Notes: generated from the letters alone by a model not told the origin. A DNA stretch of 8,898 bases from JAZKFP01 sp040386355 (GCA_040386355.1 JAZKFP010000190.1:1-8898), one strand, 5' to 3'. Positions 1-7,323 are shown, numbered from the stretch's first letter. Numbers and translations: made by a program.

Positions 1-253
1 CGTTTTGAACATACATACGACCTAGCGTTAAAATACAGGCAATAAAAAAACCTAATGGCAAAATCATTTGTAGAAATTCAGGTAAGCGAAAAAATAAATA
101 ACTACCAATAATACTGCCTAAAATTCGGCCATCTACAGCTTCGGAAAGATATTTAACAAATCGCCCCCCTACCAAGATCAAACATAGTATTCCACTTACA
201 CCGAGCGTAGATGCAAGAACATTTTTAAAAAAATAGCGTTGTAAAATACTCAT
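1..253 (-). CDS. lptF: LPS export ABC transporter permease LptF, N-terminal part (cut by window edge)
   Basis: LptF is one of the two inner-membrane permeases of the LptB2FG complex, which extracts lipopolysaccharide from the inner membrane and feeds it to the periplasmic Lpt bridge. Only the first 84 residues are present; the gene runs off the left end. Visible are a short basic N-terminus, a first hydrophobic segment at about residues 12-30, the LptF-like stretch GRFVKYLSEAVDGRI (30-44), and a second membrane segment starting with LPEFLQMILPLGFF (57-70) and followed by LGRMY. This order is typical of the family's N-terminus. The ATG at 253 lacks a strong Shine-Dalgarno. It lies 18 bp after the stop of the thioesterase-like gene, so translation probably depends on a shared transcript. 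Location near a divergent pepA supports the call. lptG would be expected next, outside the window. Confidence 0.88.
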   Translation of the reverse strand, partial: MSILQRYFFKNVLASTLGVSGILCLILVGGRFVKYLSEAVDGRILGSIIGSYLFFRLPEFLQMILPLGFFIACILTLGRMYVQN

Positions 254-271
254 GTGATTCAATATAAATTA

Positions 272-1123
272 TTAAAAATAAGCAATCGTTTGACGGCCAA
301 TAATTAAAGGTTGCTGCTGCGCAGCCCATAAAATATGATGCGTTGCGGCATAACCTTTATGTAAAGAGTCAATTGTTTCCGTAAATCCAAACCATTGGTC
401 TGGCGCATAACTTGTAATAGGCTGAACCCATTCAAGCATCCATGACATCGAACTCGCTGGAGCAATTTTTGTAGCACGCGATAATACCGCTGGTGGCCAA
501 GCATCTGCTAAACAAACCAATAATTCTTGCCAATACGGCTTAACTGATTCTGTTTGCGCAACCACGTCATGTGCGCGACACCAACCACCAATTTTATTAT
601 CTTGCGAGCCACTCATTAAAGCACCACCTGTTAACCAGCGATACTGAAAACGTTGCGAAAAATTAGGCATGATGTTTGGTACAAATGGCAAATCTTTCAC
701 CGAATCTGGTAAAGATAAGTTTGGTGTTGTAATCCAATTATGATCTGCAATCGAGGTATCACGTGGTGATGCAATTGTACATAACACTTCAATTTTAATC
801 GCATCGTCTTGCACACCTTCAACTCGATAATGTGTCACAGAACGACCTTGGCGTAATAATTTCGCGGTAAATACAACATCACCACTTTCAATCGGTGCTA
901 AAAAAAGAATCTGTGCAGAACGCAGTAAAGCCTTTGCATCAGCTATGTTTTGTATCTGATTTTTTATAATTTTCAGGTGATGCATATTGGCAACGCGTAT
1001 TGCTAAGGCAGCCACCACACCACCAAACATTGCGCGACCTTGTGTCCACGCATCTGATAAATGAATTTTTGCTGTTCCACTGTGGTCAACTACCTTAAGC
1101 AAATCAATAAAAGAATCTGACAT
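272..1123 (-). CDS. Acyl-CoA thioesterase-like double-hotdog protein
   Basis: A 283-residue protein resembling the thioesterase-like superfamily (4HBT_3 / TesB-like, two tandem hotdog folds), which hydrolyses acyl-CoA thioesters in the cytoplasm; the substrate here is unknown. Residues 24-44 hold a W-x-Q-G-R...F-G-G-V-V-A-A-L helix, where the first hotdog helix is expected. Residues about 68-103 (RSAQILFLAPIESGDVVF, then RQGRSVTHYRVEG) match the strands that follow. The C-terminal part (SWMLEWVQPI, then WFGFTETIDSLHKGYAATHH) looks like the second hotdog. I chose the ATG at 1123 because GGAGG lies 9 bases upstream. A longer reading from 1189 adds 22 basic residues, has no ribosome site and would begin at or before the likely promoter. 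There is no signal peptide. It lies between pepA and lptF, genes that are direct divergent neighbours in E. coli. The general fold is fairly sure; the specific function is not. Confidence 0.75.
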   Translation of the reverse strand: MSDSFIDLLKVVDHSGTAKIHLSDAWTQGRAMFGGVVAALAIRVANMHHLKIIKNQIQNIADAKALLRSAQILFLAPIESGDVVFTAKLLRQGRSVTHYRVEGVQDDAIKIEVLCTIASPRDTSIADHNWITTPNLSLPDSVKDLPFVPNIMPNFSQRFQYRWLTGGALMSGSQDNKIGGWCRAHDVVAQTESVKPYWQELLVCLADAWPPAVLSRATKIAPASSMSWMLEWVQPITSYAPDQWFGFTETIDSLHKGYAATHHILWAAQQQPLIIGRQTIAYF

Positions 1124-1160
1124 TTTAATACGCCTCCAACCTAAGCGTTTTTTAAAAATC

Positions 1161-1189
1161 TTTATAGAACGTCTATATTGGAATCTCAT
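1161..1189 (-). promoter_or_regulatory. Probable sigma70 promoter for the thioesterase-lptF transcript
   Basis: Read on the minus strand there is ATGAGA (1189-1184, four of six matches to TTGACA), a 17-base spacer, and TATAAA (1166-1161, five of six matches to TATAAT). Transcription would begin near 1154, leaving a leader of about 30 bases before the ATG at 1123 and including its GGAGG. This also argues against the upstream ATG at 1189. No comparably good promoter was found for pepA in the same 155-bp divergent spacer; a TATCAT at 1218-1223 on the plus strand has no credible -35. Confidence 0.4.
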
Positions 1190-1278
1190 AACGCAACATA
1201 ACTATGAATCACCAGTGTATCATCGCTACAAACACGAACAAACCGCGAATTTAAATAACTAGAAGATAGAGGCATTAC

Positions 1279-2874
1279 ATGCAAATTAAAAAAATCTTTA
1301 CTCGGATTGATCAATTATTAGTCGATGCGATTATTGTTCCGGTGACGAACAACGATCATTTGAAATGGCAATCACAAGGACTTTCACTATATAAATCCGC
1401 AGAGAAAACTCTAGCACCTTTAATAAAAATGGATTTTTTATCCAGTAATGGCATCACCACTATTCCTTTGCCGCAAGGAATCAAAGCTAAAATATTAATC
1501 ATCTGTAGTATTATTAAACCAGAAGAGGATGGCCCTACCACGTTACGTGATGCATTAATTGCAGGCTTGAAGGAAGCACAAAAAATTCGTGCCGCATCTG
1601 TTGCGATTGCGATGGATGATTTTTTAGATTGGTTACCAACTGACTCTCGTTCCAATGCGCTTAAAATATTCAGTCTTGCCTTATGTGATTTACCGTACAC
1701 ATTTGATCGATATAAAACCAAAAGTAAAACCGCTAATACAAGAAAACCAAAAGCACTTTCTAGCATGACATTTTGTTTTAATAAAAAACTTTCGTTAATT
1801 GATGAGAGATCGATTAACGCTGGGGAAGTAATCGCTGCTGGTATGAAACTCACTAAAGATTTAGGAAACTTACCAGGCAATGTTTGTACACCTGCTTATC
1901 TTGCAAAAACTGCCAAAGATTTAGCCAAACAAAATAGATTAAAAGTAACTGTAATTGATCAATCACAATTGGAAAAAATGGGCGCCGGTGCTTTTGTCGC
2001 AGTTGCACGAGGTAGTCGTGAACCTGGAAAACTAATTATTCTCGAATATAAAGGTGGATCGATTCAAGATAAGCCTTACGTTTTAGTTGGTAAAGGAATT
2101 ACCTTTGATACCGGCGGTATTTCGATTAAACCCGCGGGCGGCATGGATGAAATGAAATACGACATGTGCGGTGCCGCATCGGTGTTAGGTGTAATGCAAG
2201 TGTTGTCCCAATTAAAACCTAAAATTAATGTTATTGGGGTCATTGCTGCTGCTGAAAATATGCCTGATGGTAATGCAACACGTCCCGGCGATATTGTGAC
2301 TTCGCTTTCTGGAAAAACAATCGAAATTTTAAATACCGATGCTGAAGGACGTTTAGTTCTATGTGATGCATTAACCTACATCGGCCGCTATAAACCAAAA
2401 ATTGTTATCGATATTGCAACATTAACTGGCGCTTGTATTGTAGCGCTTGGGCATATGGCGAGTGGATTACTTTCGAATAATAATGGACTCGCAAGTGATT
2501 TACTGAAATCTGGTGAAAGTATTTTAGATCCAGCGTGGCAATTACCTTTATGGAAAAGCTATCGCAAATTTATGGAAAGCCCTTTTGCTGATCTCGCGAA
2601 TATAAGTTCGGGTAAAGGTGCAGGAACCATTACTGCTGCTTCTTTTCTATCACATTTTACAGAAGATTATGTATGGGCACATTTGGATGTCGCAGGAACA
2701 GCCTGGGAAAATCGCAAATCGGGTGCAACTGGAAGACCTGTTCCATTACTCTGTGAATATTTATTAACTCAAGCTAATACTCAAACACTTACTTCACGGA
2801 CTATCACTCCAAGAAAAACCGTTGCTAAAAAATCGAAGCCAACAAGAAAGATATTATTAAAAATAGTTAAATAA
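1279..2874 (+). CDS. pepA: Leucyl aminopeptidase PepA (peptidase family M17)
   Basis: Cytosolic dinuclear metallo-aminopeptidase that removes N-terminal residues, preferably leucine, from peptides; the family normally forms hexamers. Length is 531 residues. The catalytic domain is complete: VGKGITFDTGG (270-280) carries metal ligands K272 and D277, K284 follows in ISIKP, D295 in KYDMCGA, and the family signature NTDAEGRL (352-359) provides D354, E356 and R358. ITAASFL (451-457) and the HLDVAGTAW segment also match. The N-terminal macro-like domain (about 1-165) is more divergent, as usual. AGAGG at 1268-1272, six bases before the ATG, supports the start. The normal family end comes at GRPVPLLCEYLLTQA (485-499); the remaining ~31 residues are an unusual Lys/Arg-rich tail. 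In E. coli PepA also binds DNA (cer recombination, carAB control). The SIMPL gene follows after 24 bp, so the two are probably co-transcribed. Confidence 0.96.
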   Translation: MQIKKIFTRIDQLLVDAIIVPVTNNDHLKWQSQGLSLYKSAEKTLAPLIKMDFLSSNGITTIPLPQGIKAKILIICSIIKPEEDGPTTLRDALIAGLKEAQKIRAASVAIAMDDFLDWLPTDSRSNALKIFSLALCDLPYTFDRYKTKSKTANTRKPKALSSMTFCFNKKLSLIDERSINAGEVIAAGMKLTKDLGNLPGNVCTPAYLAKTAKDLAKQNRLKVTVIDQSQLEKMGAGAFVAVARGSREPGKLIILEYKGGSIQDKPYVLVGKGITFDTGGISIKPAGGMDEMKYDMCGAASVLGVMQVLSQLKPKINVIGVIAAAENMPDGNATRPGDIVTSLSGKTIEILNTDAEGRLVLCDALTYIGRYKPKIVIDIATLTGACIVALGHMASGLLSNNNGLASDLLKSGESILDPAWQLPLWKSYRKFMESPFADLANISSGKGAGTITAASFLSHFTEDYVWAHLDVAGTAWENRKSGATGRPVPLLCEYLLTQANTQTLTSRTITPRKTVAKKSKPTRKILLKIVK

Positions 2875-2898
2875 CTAAAACTAATGAAGGATTACATT

Positions 2899-3624
2899 AT
2901 GCTTTTAAAAACAAAAACCTATAAAAAAAATGCTGTAATCATTATGGCATTTACTTACCTTTTAAGTGCAACTAATACAATGTACGCAGCTGAAAATGAA
3001 CTAACCATACCAAAAATTCACGTTAGCGCCAGCGCTGAAGTATTTGCAAAACCGGATGTTGCAACAATTAATGGGCAAGTGAACATTAATGCAAAAACAC
3101 CGGAACAAGCTGCACAAGATGCACAAAAAATCGTGGCTTCGATTTTATCTCAATTAAAAAATAGTAAAATTGATCCGGATACCATTGATGCAGGTCATGT
3201 ACAAATTCAACAACGTTGGATCTACAACGAAAATACGCGTAAAGCAGATGGCTTTGATGCAACACGTCAAATATCAGTTAAAAAAATTCCAATAAAAAAT
3301 TATCCGGCAGTAATTTCCGCTGTGCTGCAAGGTGGAATTACGGAAGTTCAGGGCATTGAATTTGGTTTTAATGATCCAGAAAAAATGGAAAATACGGCTA
3401 TTGAAAACGCAGTAAAAAACGCTACTAAAAAAGCTGAACTTGTAGCCCGTGCTGCAAACGGTACGTTAGGAGATGCTATTGAAATTCAAGTTAACAGTAA
3501 TCAAGTGACTCCAATTGCGATGCCTAAAATGCGTATGGCAGCAATGGCAGCCGATGAAAGTTATTCCCCAGGAGAACAAAGTCTGGGAGCATCAGTATCG
3601 GTAATTTTTAATTGGAAGCCTTAA
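2899..3624 (+). CDS. Secreted SIMPL-domain (DUF541) protein
   Basis: A 241-residue protein with a Sec-type signal: basic n-region (KTKTYKK, 4-10), hydrophobic core (VIIMAFTYLLSA, 13-24) and a likely cleavage around residues 30-32. The mature part fits the SIMPL/DUF541 (YggE-like) family: the opening strand HVSASAEVFAKPDVATI (41-57), a T-x-E-Q-A helix at 67-80, an I-D-x-D-T-I-D segment (91-97), then the aromatic stretch around RWIYNE and GFDATRQISV (118-127). The family is periplasmic or outer-membrane associated; its biochemical role is poorly defined and has been linked to stress tolerance in E. coli. I chose the second ATG because GAAGGA (2886-2891) sits seven bases before it and overlaps the first ATG (2884), which has no ribosome site. 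It follows pepA by 24 bp and ends at a strong terminator, so it is probably the last gene of that transcript. The proline- and methionine-containing part at 203-226 is likely a loop. Confidence 0.85.
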   Translation: MLLKTKTYKKNAVIIMAFTYLLSATNTMYAAENELTIPKIHVSASAEVFAKPDVATINGQVNINAKTPEQAAQDAQKIVASILSQLKNSKIDPDTIDAGHVQIQQRWIYNENTRKADGFDATRQISVKKIPIKNYPAVISAVLQGGITEVQGIEFGFNDPEKMENTAIENAVKNATKKAELVARAANGTLGDAIEIQVNSNQVTPIAMPKMRMAAMAADESYSPGEQSLGASVSVIFNWKP

Positions 3625-3633
3625 TACCCTATT

Positions 3634-3677
3634 AGTTGGATGTGATTTTACTAAAAAAAAACATCCAACTCTTTTTT
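3634..3677 (+). terminator. Rho-independent terminator after the SIMPL gene
   Basis: A perfect 10-bp inverted repeat, AGTTGGATGT (3634-3643) and ACATCCAACT (3661-3670), is followed by C and six T residues (3672-3677). The 17-base loop can pair further (TTT with AAA), lengthening the hairpin. It starts ten bases after the SIMPL stop codon and should end the pepA-SIMPL transcript, separating it from the large downstream gene. Confidence 0.85.
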
Positions 3678-3706
3678 AATCCATTAAAAAATATTGATTT
3701 GAAAAA

Positions 3707-3735
3707 TTGAAAGTGCCAGTATTGCGGCCTATTTA
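3707..3735 (+). promoter_or_regulatory. Weak candidate promoter for the 716-residue protein gene
   Basis: TTGAAA (3707-3712, five of six matches to the -35 consensus) is followed after 17 bases by TATTTA (3730-3735), which matches the -10 consensus only in its first three bases. The gene lies behind a strong terminator, so it needs its own promoter in this 172-bp spacer. This is the best candidate seen, but the -10 is poor and the surrounding AT-rich DNA makes chance matches common. Confidence 0.27.
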
Positions 3736-3796
3736 AATATTGAAATGTAGTTTGATCATCATGATCAATATTGTCATTATTTTAAAGGCCATCACA

Positions 3797-5947
3797 ATGT
3801 GCGCTATAAGAATTACGACTTTTGAACCACAAAGTCCAAGACCAGCTCAAGATAATCATTCTTCGAATTTTTCCAATTTTCTCAAACAAGCTGTTCCTTG
3901 TATTCCTGTTGGTCAAGTACTTCCTGGCACCGCCGGATTACTGATGAAAAATCCTGCCGAAACTTATTTCATCAAAAAAATTTTTGTTAATGATGCGAAA
4001 ACATTTCCTGAATCACAATTAGTACAGGGATTATGGCGAACCGTCGTTTTATCCTATAAAGCCTTAGAACATTTAGCAGCACGACCAGGGCGAGTTTACT
4101 CATTAATCAAAAATCAGATTCCACCAACCCTACAAACCTGGGTTAAAGATGTGCTAAAACAAATAAAACCATCCTCAACCCAATCCTGGTCATTTCAATA
4201 TAATTCTGTACGAAACAATTACTATCTGACACGTTACCGCAATGAGAATGGCAGTCTGGTAGGAGATCACCTAGTTTTAAGAAAAAGCGATAATGATTAT
4301 CAAATCATTACTGGCTATATTATTTCACAAGATCGTATTTATCTAAATTTTGAACGTTACGAACTTTTAAACTTCAATGATTCCAATCAAATTTTTATTG
4401 AAAATTCCTTAGATTTTTTAGAAAAAACCTCAGCTAAAACTTTTATTTCTCAAGCCACAAAATCAATGAATGTCTCAAACCAAAATACATTAACTTTTGA
4501 AAATTTTAATAATGACTCTGTTTCTCAACAATATATAGAAGAAGATATATATTTCGATGCGAGATCGTTCATGGAAATTGAATATCATTCTTTCAATAAT
4601 ACTGATAATAAAAGCAACGGTATTCTATTCGAAAATGATTTATATTTTGATGCTATTCCTTTAGAAGATACAGAGCATAACCCCTTAAAGCATTCAACCA
4701 TACAATCACAAGACATATTCGATAAACCGGCCCAAAAATTCTCTATTTCAATTAGAAAGGCTTTAAAAAACATTGATAAAAAACTAGCAAGTATTGAAAA
4801 GAATATCTTTGCGCTTCATCAAGAAGTTAACTTTGTTAGCAATGATGTCATTAATTCTTTCAAACTAAAAACTCATAGTGACAATAGCCAGACTAAAGTT
4901 GTAAATGCATTTTACAATCTTGATTTAAAAAATATTTATAAGATTGAACAAGATATTTTTTATCAACTTGAAATAGTTAAAAATGATTTAAATGATTTAC
5001 ATAATCAAATTGAACTAAATTCATCAGAAATAGAAATGGATGCATTAGAAAAAGATGAATTAAAAGATATATATCAGCGCATTTTAACTGATCTTGACGA
5101 AATCCATTATGAATTTGCCAACTTATCCGTACCCTACAAACTTAATACCATCCGAGATACAGTTAAAGACGATTCTTATATTGGCAATTTAACCCAGGAA
5201 ATCAATTCTTACTATATCGACAACAATGCTGATACAAAAAAAATTTTAAAAGGCTTATTAGAAAGCTTAGATGATGTTATCGACTCACTAGCACAAACTA
5301 AAAAAATTCTTGAAATTGATAAAAGCATTGATGTCGAGGACATATTAGAGACTGCCAAACTACTACTTGAAGAAGACACTAATAATCCCGAAGTACAAAA
5401 GGACAACCCTAAAATTGATTCTCTAAAACAACATTGTTTCGATAGGTTTTCTAAAAAATACAACTCTAGATTAGGGGATATTCAATCCATGCTCAATGAA
5501 TTTTCTAACCGACTAACGCATGAATCTATTCTAGCAAACTACATAACTAACTATTGCCAAACCTGGATTGATGAAAATTATGGTATTTTTCACTTCTTTA
5601 ATTCAGCAATTATTACACGAAAAAAATATTTTAAAATTATTAAAAAATTATCAGAAGAAATAACTCATCTAAAATCTTTAAATAATAATCAAACAAAATT
5701 TACGTTTGCTGAATCAGCTCAGATTAATACTCGCACATCAATTATGAAATATTATTTTTCAAAAATTTCTGAAATGAAAAAACACAAAGAAACTATAGAT
5801 TTTATAAAGCCTATCTTTCCTCCAGATTGGTCTATAGAAGGACGACAAGAAAGGATGGACTATTATTTACATCTTGAGAATGAAGGCGATGAGATTGAAC
5901 TTTCTAAAGAGGCTCTCGAATTTTTAGAAACCGTTGCCAATCGTTAA
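3797..5947 (+). CDS. Large orphan helical protein of unknown function, possible secreted effector
   Basis: I do not recognise a family. From the ATG at 3797 the product is 716 residues. This start is preferred because AAAGG (3784-3788) lies eight bases upstream; in-frame starts at 3740 (TTG) and 3761 lack a ribosome site and would add a short hydrophobic leader. Three parts can be seen. Residues about 1-125 look globular, with G-Q-V-L-P-G-T-A-G and a helix around LWRTVVLSYKALEHLAARPG. Residues 130-190 look strand-rich and tyrosine-rich (SFQYNSVRNNYYLTRYRNE, then ITGYIISQDRIYLNFERYELL). From about 310 to the end the chain is helical and charged, with heptad-like Leu/Ile spacing suggesting coiled coil (for example 325-355 and 378-435). 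Residues 248-255 and 279-286 form a duplicated EPIYA-like motif. The C-terminus is acidic (ENEGDEIELSKEALEFLE). There is no transmembrane segment or enzyme motif. The composition (Lys, Asn, Asp, Ile, Ser) and the lack of known relatives resemble type IV effector proteins of intracellular bacteria, but that is inference. Its 3' end overlaps the convergent gene by 44 bp. Confidence 0.8.
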   Translation: MCAIRITTFEPQSPRPAQDNHSSNFSNFLKQAVPCIPVGQVLPGTAGLLMKNPAETYFIKKIFVNDAKTFPESQLVQGLWRTVVLSYKALEHLAARPGRVYSLIKNQIPPTLQTWVKDVLKQIKPSSTQSWSFQYNSVRNNYYLTRYRNENGSLVGDHLVLRKSDNDYQIITGYIISQDRIYLNFERYELLNFNDSNQIFIENSLDFLEKTSAKTFISQATKSMNVSNQNTLTFENFNNDSVSQQYIEEDIYFDARSFMEIEYHSFNNTDNKSNGILFENDLYFDAIPLEDTEHNPLKHSTIQSQDIFDKPAQKFSISIRKALKNIDKKLASIEKNIFALHQEVNFVSNDVINSFKLKTHSDNSQTKVVNAFYNLDLKNIYKIEQDIFYQLEIVKNDLNDLHNQIELNSSEIEMDALEKDELKDIYQRILTDLDEIHYEFANLSVPYKLNTIRDTVKDDSYIGNLTQEINSYYIDNNADTKKILKGLLESLDDVIDSLAQTKKILEIDKSIDVEDILETAKLLLEEDTNNPEVQKDNPKIDSLKQHCFDRFSKKYNSRLGDIQSMLNEFSNRLTHESILANYITNYCQTWIDENYGIFHFFNSAIITRKKYFKIIKKLSEEITHLKSLNNNQTKFTFAESAQINTRTSIMKYYFSKISEMKKHKETIDFIKPIFPPDWSIEGRQERMDYYLHLENEGDEIELSKEALEFLETVANR
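4538..4654 (+). repeat. Duplicated acidic Tyr motif inside the orphan protein
   Basis: Two copies of a short peptide motif, EEDIYFDA (4538-4561, residues 248-255) and ENDLYFDA (4631-4654, residues 279-286), lie 31 residues apart. Both are followed by an acidic stretch ending in E and H (MEIEYH and LEDTEH). The DNA of the two copies has diverged, for example TATTTCGATGC against TATTTTGATGC, so the repeat is kept at the protein level. An acidic residue at -2, Ile/Leu at -1 and Tyr resembles EPIYA-like tyrosine-phosphorylation motifs of bacterial effectors. No phosphorylation can be shown from sequence. Confidence 0.55.
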
Positions 5948-6605
5948 GTCGATCAACATCCCAGCCGGTTTTTAAACAATATATTTTTAATGAAGAATTT
6001 TTAACGTTCAACTGTTTATAAACTTGATCCGTCCCCCAAGAAATTGCATTTAAATTAATTGGCGCATTGTTTGACGCGCCAATTAAAACTATTCCACCAT
6101 CTTCAGCGGGAATTAATACCATTTCATGATTTTGTAATGCATCAAATGCTTCTTTTAAATGCAGGCTATTAACTGAAACTGAATCACCACCAATTATTAA
6201 TACGTTTTTGTGCCGAGTCCATCCTGATTGAAAAGCTTGAGTTAATTTTTCTCCAAGATCTCCTTCAGCTTGACGATAGAATTGACATTTTTTATTTGAA
6301 AAAATGTTTGATATATTATGGTGCGCTTTTTTAGCAGCCTCATTCACATTTAAATTATCAACTAACGATTGCCACTGATGTAAACAGTCTTCGTAATTTA
6401 ACGAATCATCTGAAGATTCATTGAATCTATTATCAACTGCCAGCCATATTTCTATTCTAACATTTATGAATGCCGCTTGAGAAAGCACATGATTTAACAA
6501 TTGAAGATAAGCGCCAAACGCTGCTAAATCCCCAATATCTTTTGCTAATCGCGTTTTAACTTGACCGAATACAGGCCAACGTGTAAAAACTTGAATTACT
6601 GACAA
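5904..6605 (-). CDS. DUF2064 / TIGR04282-family glycosyltransferase-like protein
   Basis: A 233-residue nucleotidyl/glycosyltransferase-fold protein of the family labelled rSAM/selenodomain-associated transferase 1 (also 'arsenosugar biosynthesis glycosyltransferase'). Visible landmarks are FTRWPVFGQVKTRLAKDIG (7-25), the nucleotide-binding start of the fold; QAEGDLGEKL (112-121); VLIIGGDSVSVN (135-146); LIPAEDGGIVLIG (164-176); ISWGTDQV (188-195) and DVDRLNDW (216-223). Two positions differ from what I expect in the family: S-V-S follows the GGD where a D-x-P is usual, and the aromatic residue after EDGG is Ile. The start is a TTG at 6605 with AGAGAG five bases upstream; there is no nearby ATG. 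It overlaps the end of the upstream glycosyltransferase gene by 10 bp, so the pair is translationally coupled. Its 3' end overlaps the convergent orphan gene. The family is clear; the sugar and acceptor are unknown. Confidence 0.83.
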   Translation of the reverse strand: MSVIQVFTRWPVFGQVKTRLAKDIGDLAAFGAYLQLLNHVLSQAAFINVRIEIWLAVDNRFNESSDDSLNYEDCLHQWQSLVDNLNVNEAAKKAHHNISNIFSNKKCQFYRQAEGDLGEKLTQAFQSGWTRHKNVLIIGGDSVSVNSLHLKEAFDALQNHEMVLIPAEDGGIVLIGASNNAPINLNAISWGTDQVYKQLNVKNSSLKIYCLKTGWDVDRLNDWQRFLKIREPL

Positions 6606-7306
6606 TCGATCTCTCTTTCTTTATCCATAACGTTTGGATATTTATTCCATCCAAACCAGTATTTAGGCGGAATACGGGTATAAAAAGCCAATCGTAACCA
6701 CCACATTGTAAAAATTGTTTTAATTGTTCCAAATTTTTCCCAGCGTCGACTTGAAATGAGTAATGGACTCCGTACTGCTTTACCTTTAACCCAATGAGAT
6801 AGTCGATGCGTAAAATCCAAGTCTTCCATGAGAGGCAATGATCTAAATCCACCAAGCCGTTCAAACCAACATCGTCTTACAAAAATACCTTGATCTCCTG
6901 TTACTCCACCGCATAGTCGGGATCGCATATTGATTGCCTTTTCAATACAACGAAATATGAAACGATTATTATCTAATTCGACATCAAACCATCCCCAAGC
7001 GGATTTATTCAATACCTTTTCAATCTGTTTAATACTATTTTCATGAATAATTGCGTCGGCATGAAGAAACAGAAATACATCGCCTTGGGCGAGTTTAGCA
7101 CCGACATTTAATTGATGTGCTCGATTAGGATCCGTAATTTCCACATAATCAACCCAAGGTGTAGCAATTTTTACTGTGTCATCTTGGCTCATACCATCTA
7201 CTAAAATAATTTCATGGCCAGCGGCACGAAACACTTGCAAAGGTAATAGGGTTTGGATTAGATCTTGTGCTTCGTTCAACGTTGGAATTATGACACTGCA
7301 TTTCAT
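6596..7306 (-). CDS. GT2 / TIGR04283-family glycosyltransferase
   Basis: A 236-residue family 2 glycosyltransferase of the type called rSAM/selenodomain-associated transferase 2. It would transfer a sugar from a nucleotide-sugar donor in the cytosol or at the membrane face. Domain landmarks are MKCSVIIPTLNEAQ (1-14), the GT-A opening strand; ILVDGMSQDDT (34-44); NRAHQLNVGAKLAQGD (61-76); the DXD-like LFLHADA (79-85); GGVTGDQGIFVRR (133-145); GGFRSLPLMEDLDF (152-165) with the acidic MED; and SSRRWEKFG (185-193). A hydrophobic stretch near 195-210 (TIKTIFTMWWLRLAFYT) may associate with the membrane. I preferred the ATG at 7306, which opens directly on the conserved strand and has a weak GGGTAAG upstream; an ATG at 7321 adds five residues without support. 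It is the first gene of a two-gene operon with the DUF2064 gene. No radical-SAM ArsS-type gene is present next to it. Confidence 0.88.
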   Translation of the reverse strand: MKCSVIIPTLNEAQDLIQTLLPLQVFRAAGHEIILVDGMSQDDTVKIATPWVDYVEITDPNRAHQLNVGAKLAQGDVFLFLHADAIIHENSIKQIEKVLNKSAWGWFDVELDNNRFIFRCIEKAINMRSRLCGGVTGDQGIFVRRCWFERLGGFRSLPLMEDLDFTHRLSHWVKGKAVRSPLLISSRRWEKFGTIKTIFTMWWLRLAFYTRIPPKYWFGWNKYPNVMDKEREIDCQ

Positions 7307-7323
7307 TAAGCACTTACCCATTG

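Noticed and set aside
1356..1880. Long minus-strand open frame opposite pepA
   Set aside because: It is antisense to well-conserved PepA sequence; its translation shows no domain and no ribosome site was seen.
3676..3690. Possible PmrA-type tandem TTAA box upstream of the orphan gene
   Set aside because: The two TTAA copies (3676 and 3684) are 8 bases apart, not the roughly 11 expected for PmrA sites in Legionella/Coxiella; this is probably chance in AT-rich DNA.
3740..3796. Hydrophobic N-terminal leader on the orphan protein from the TTG at 3740 or ATG at 3761
   Set aside because: Neither start has a ribosome site, while the ATG at 3797 has AAAGG at good spacing; the hydrophobic stretch is probably untranslated AT-rich DNA.
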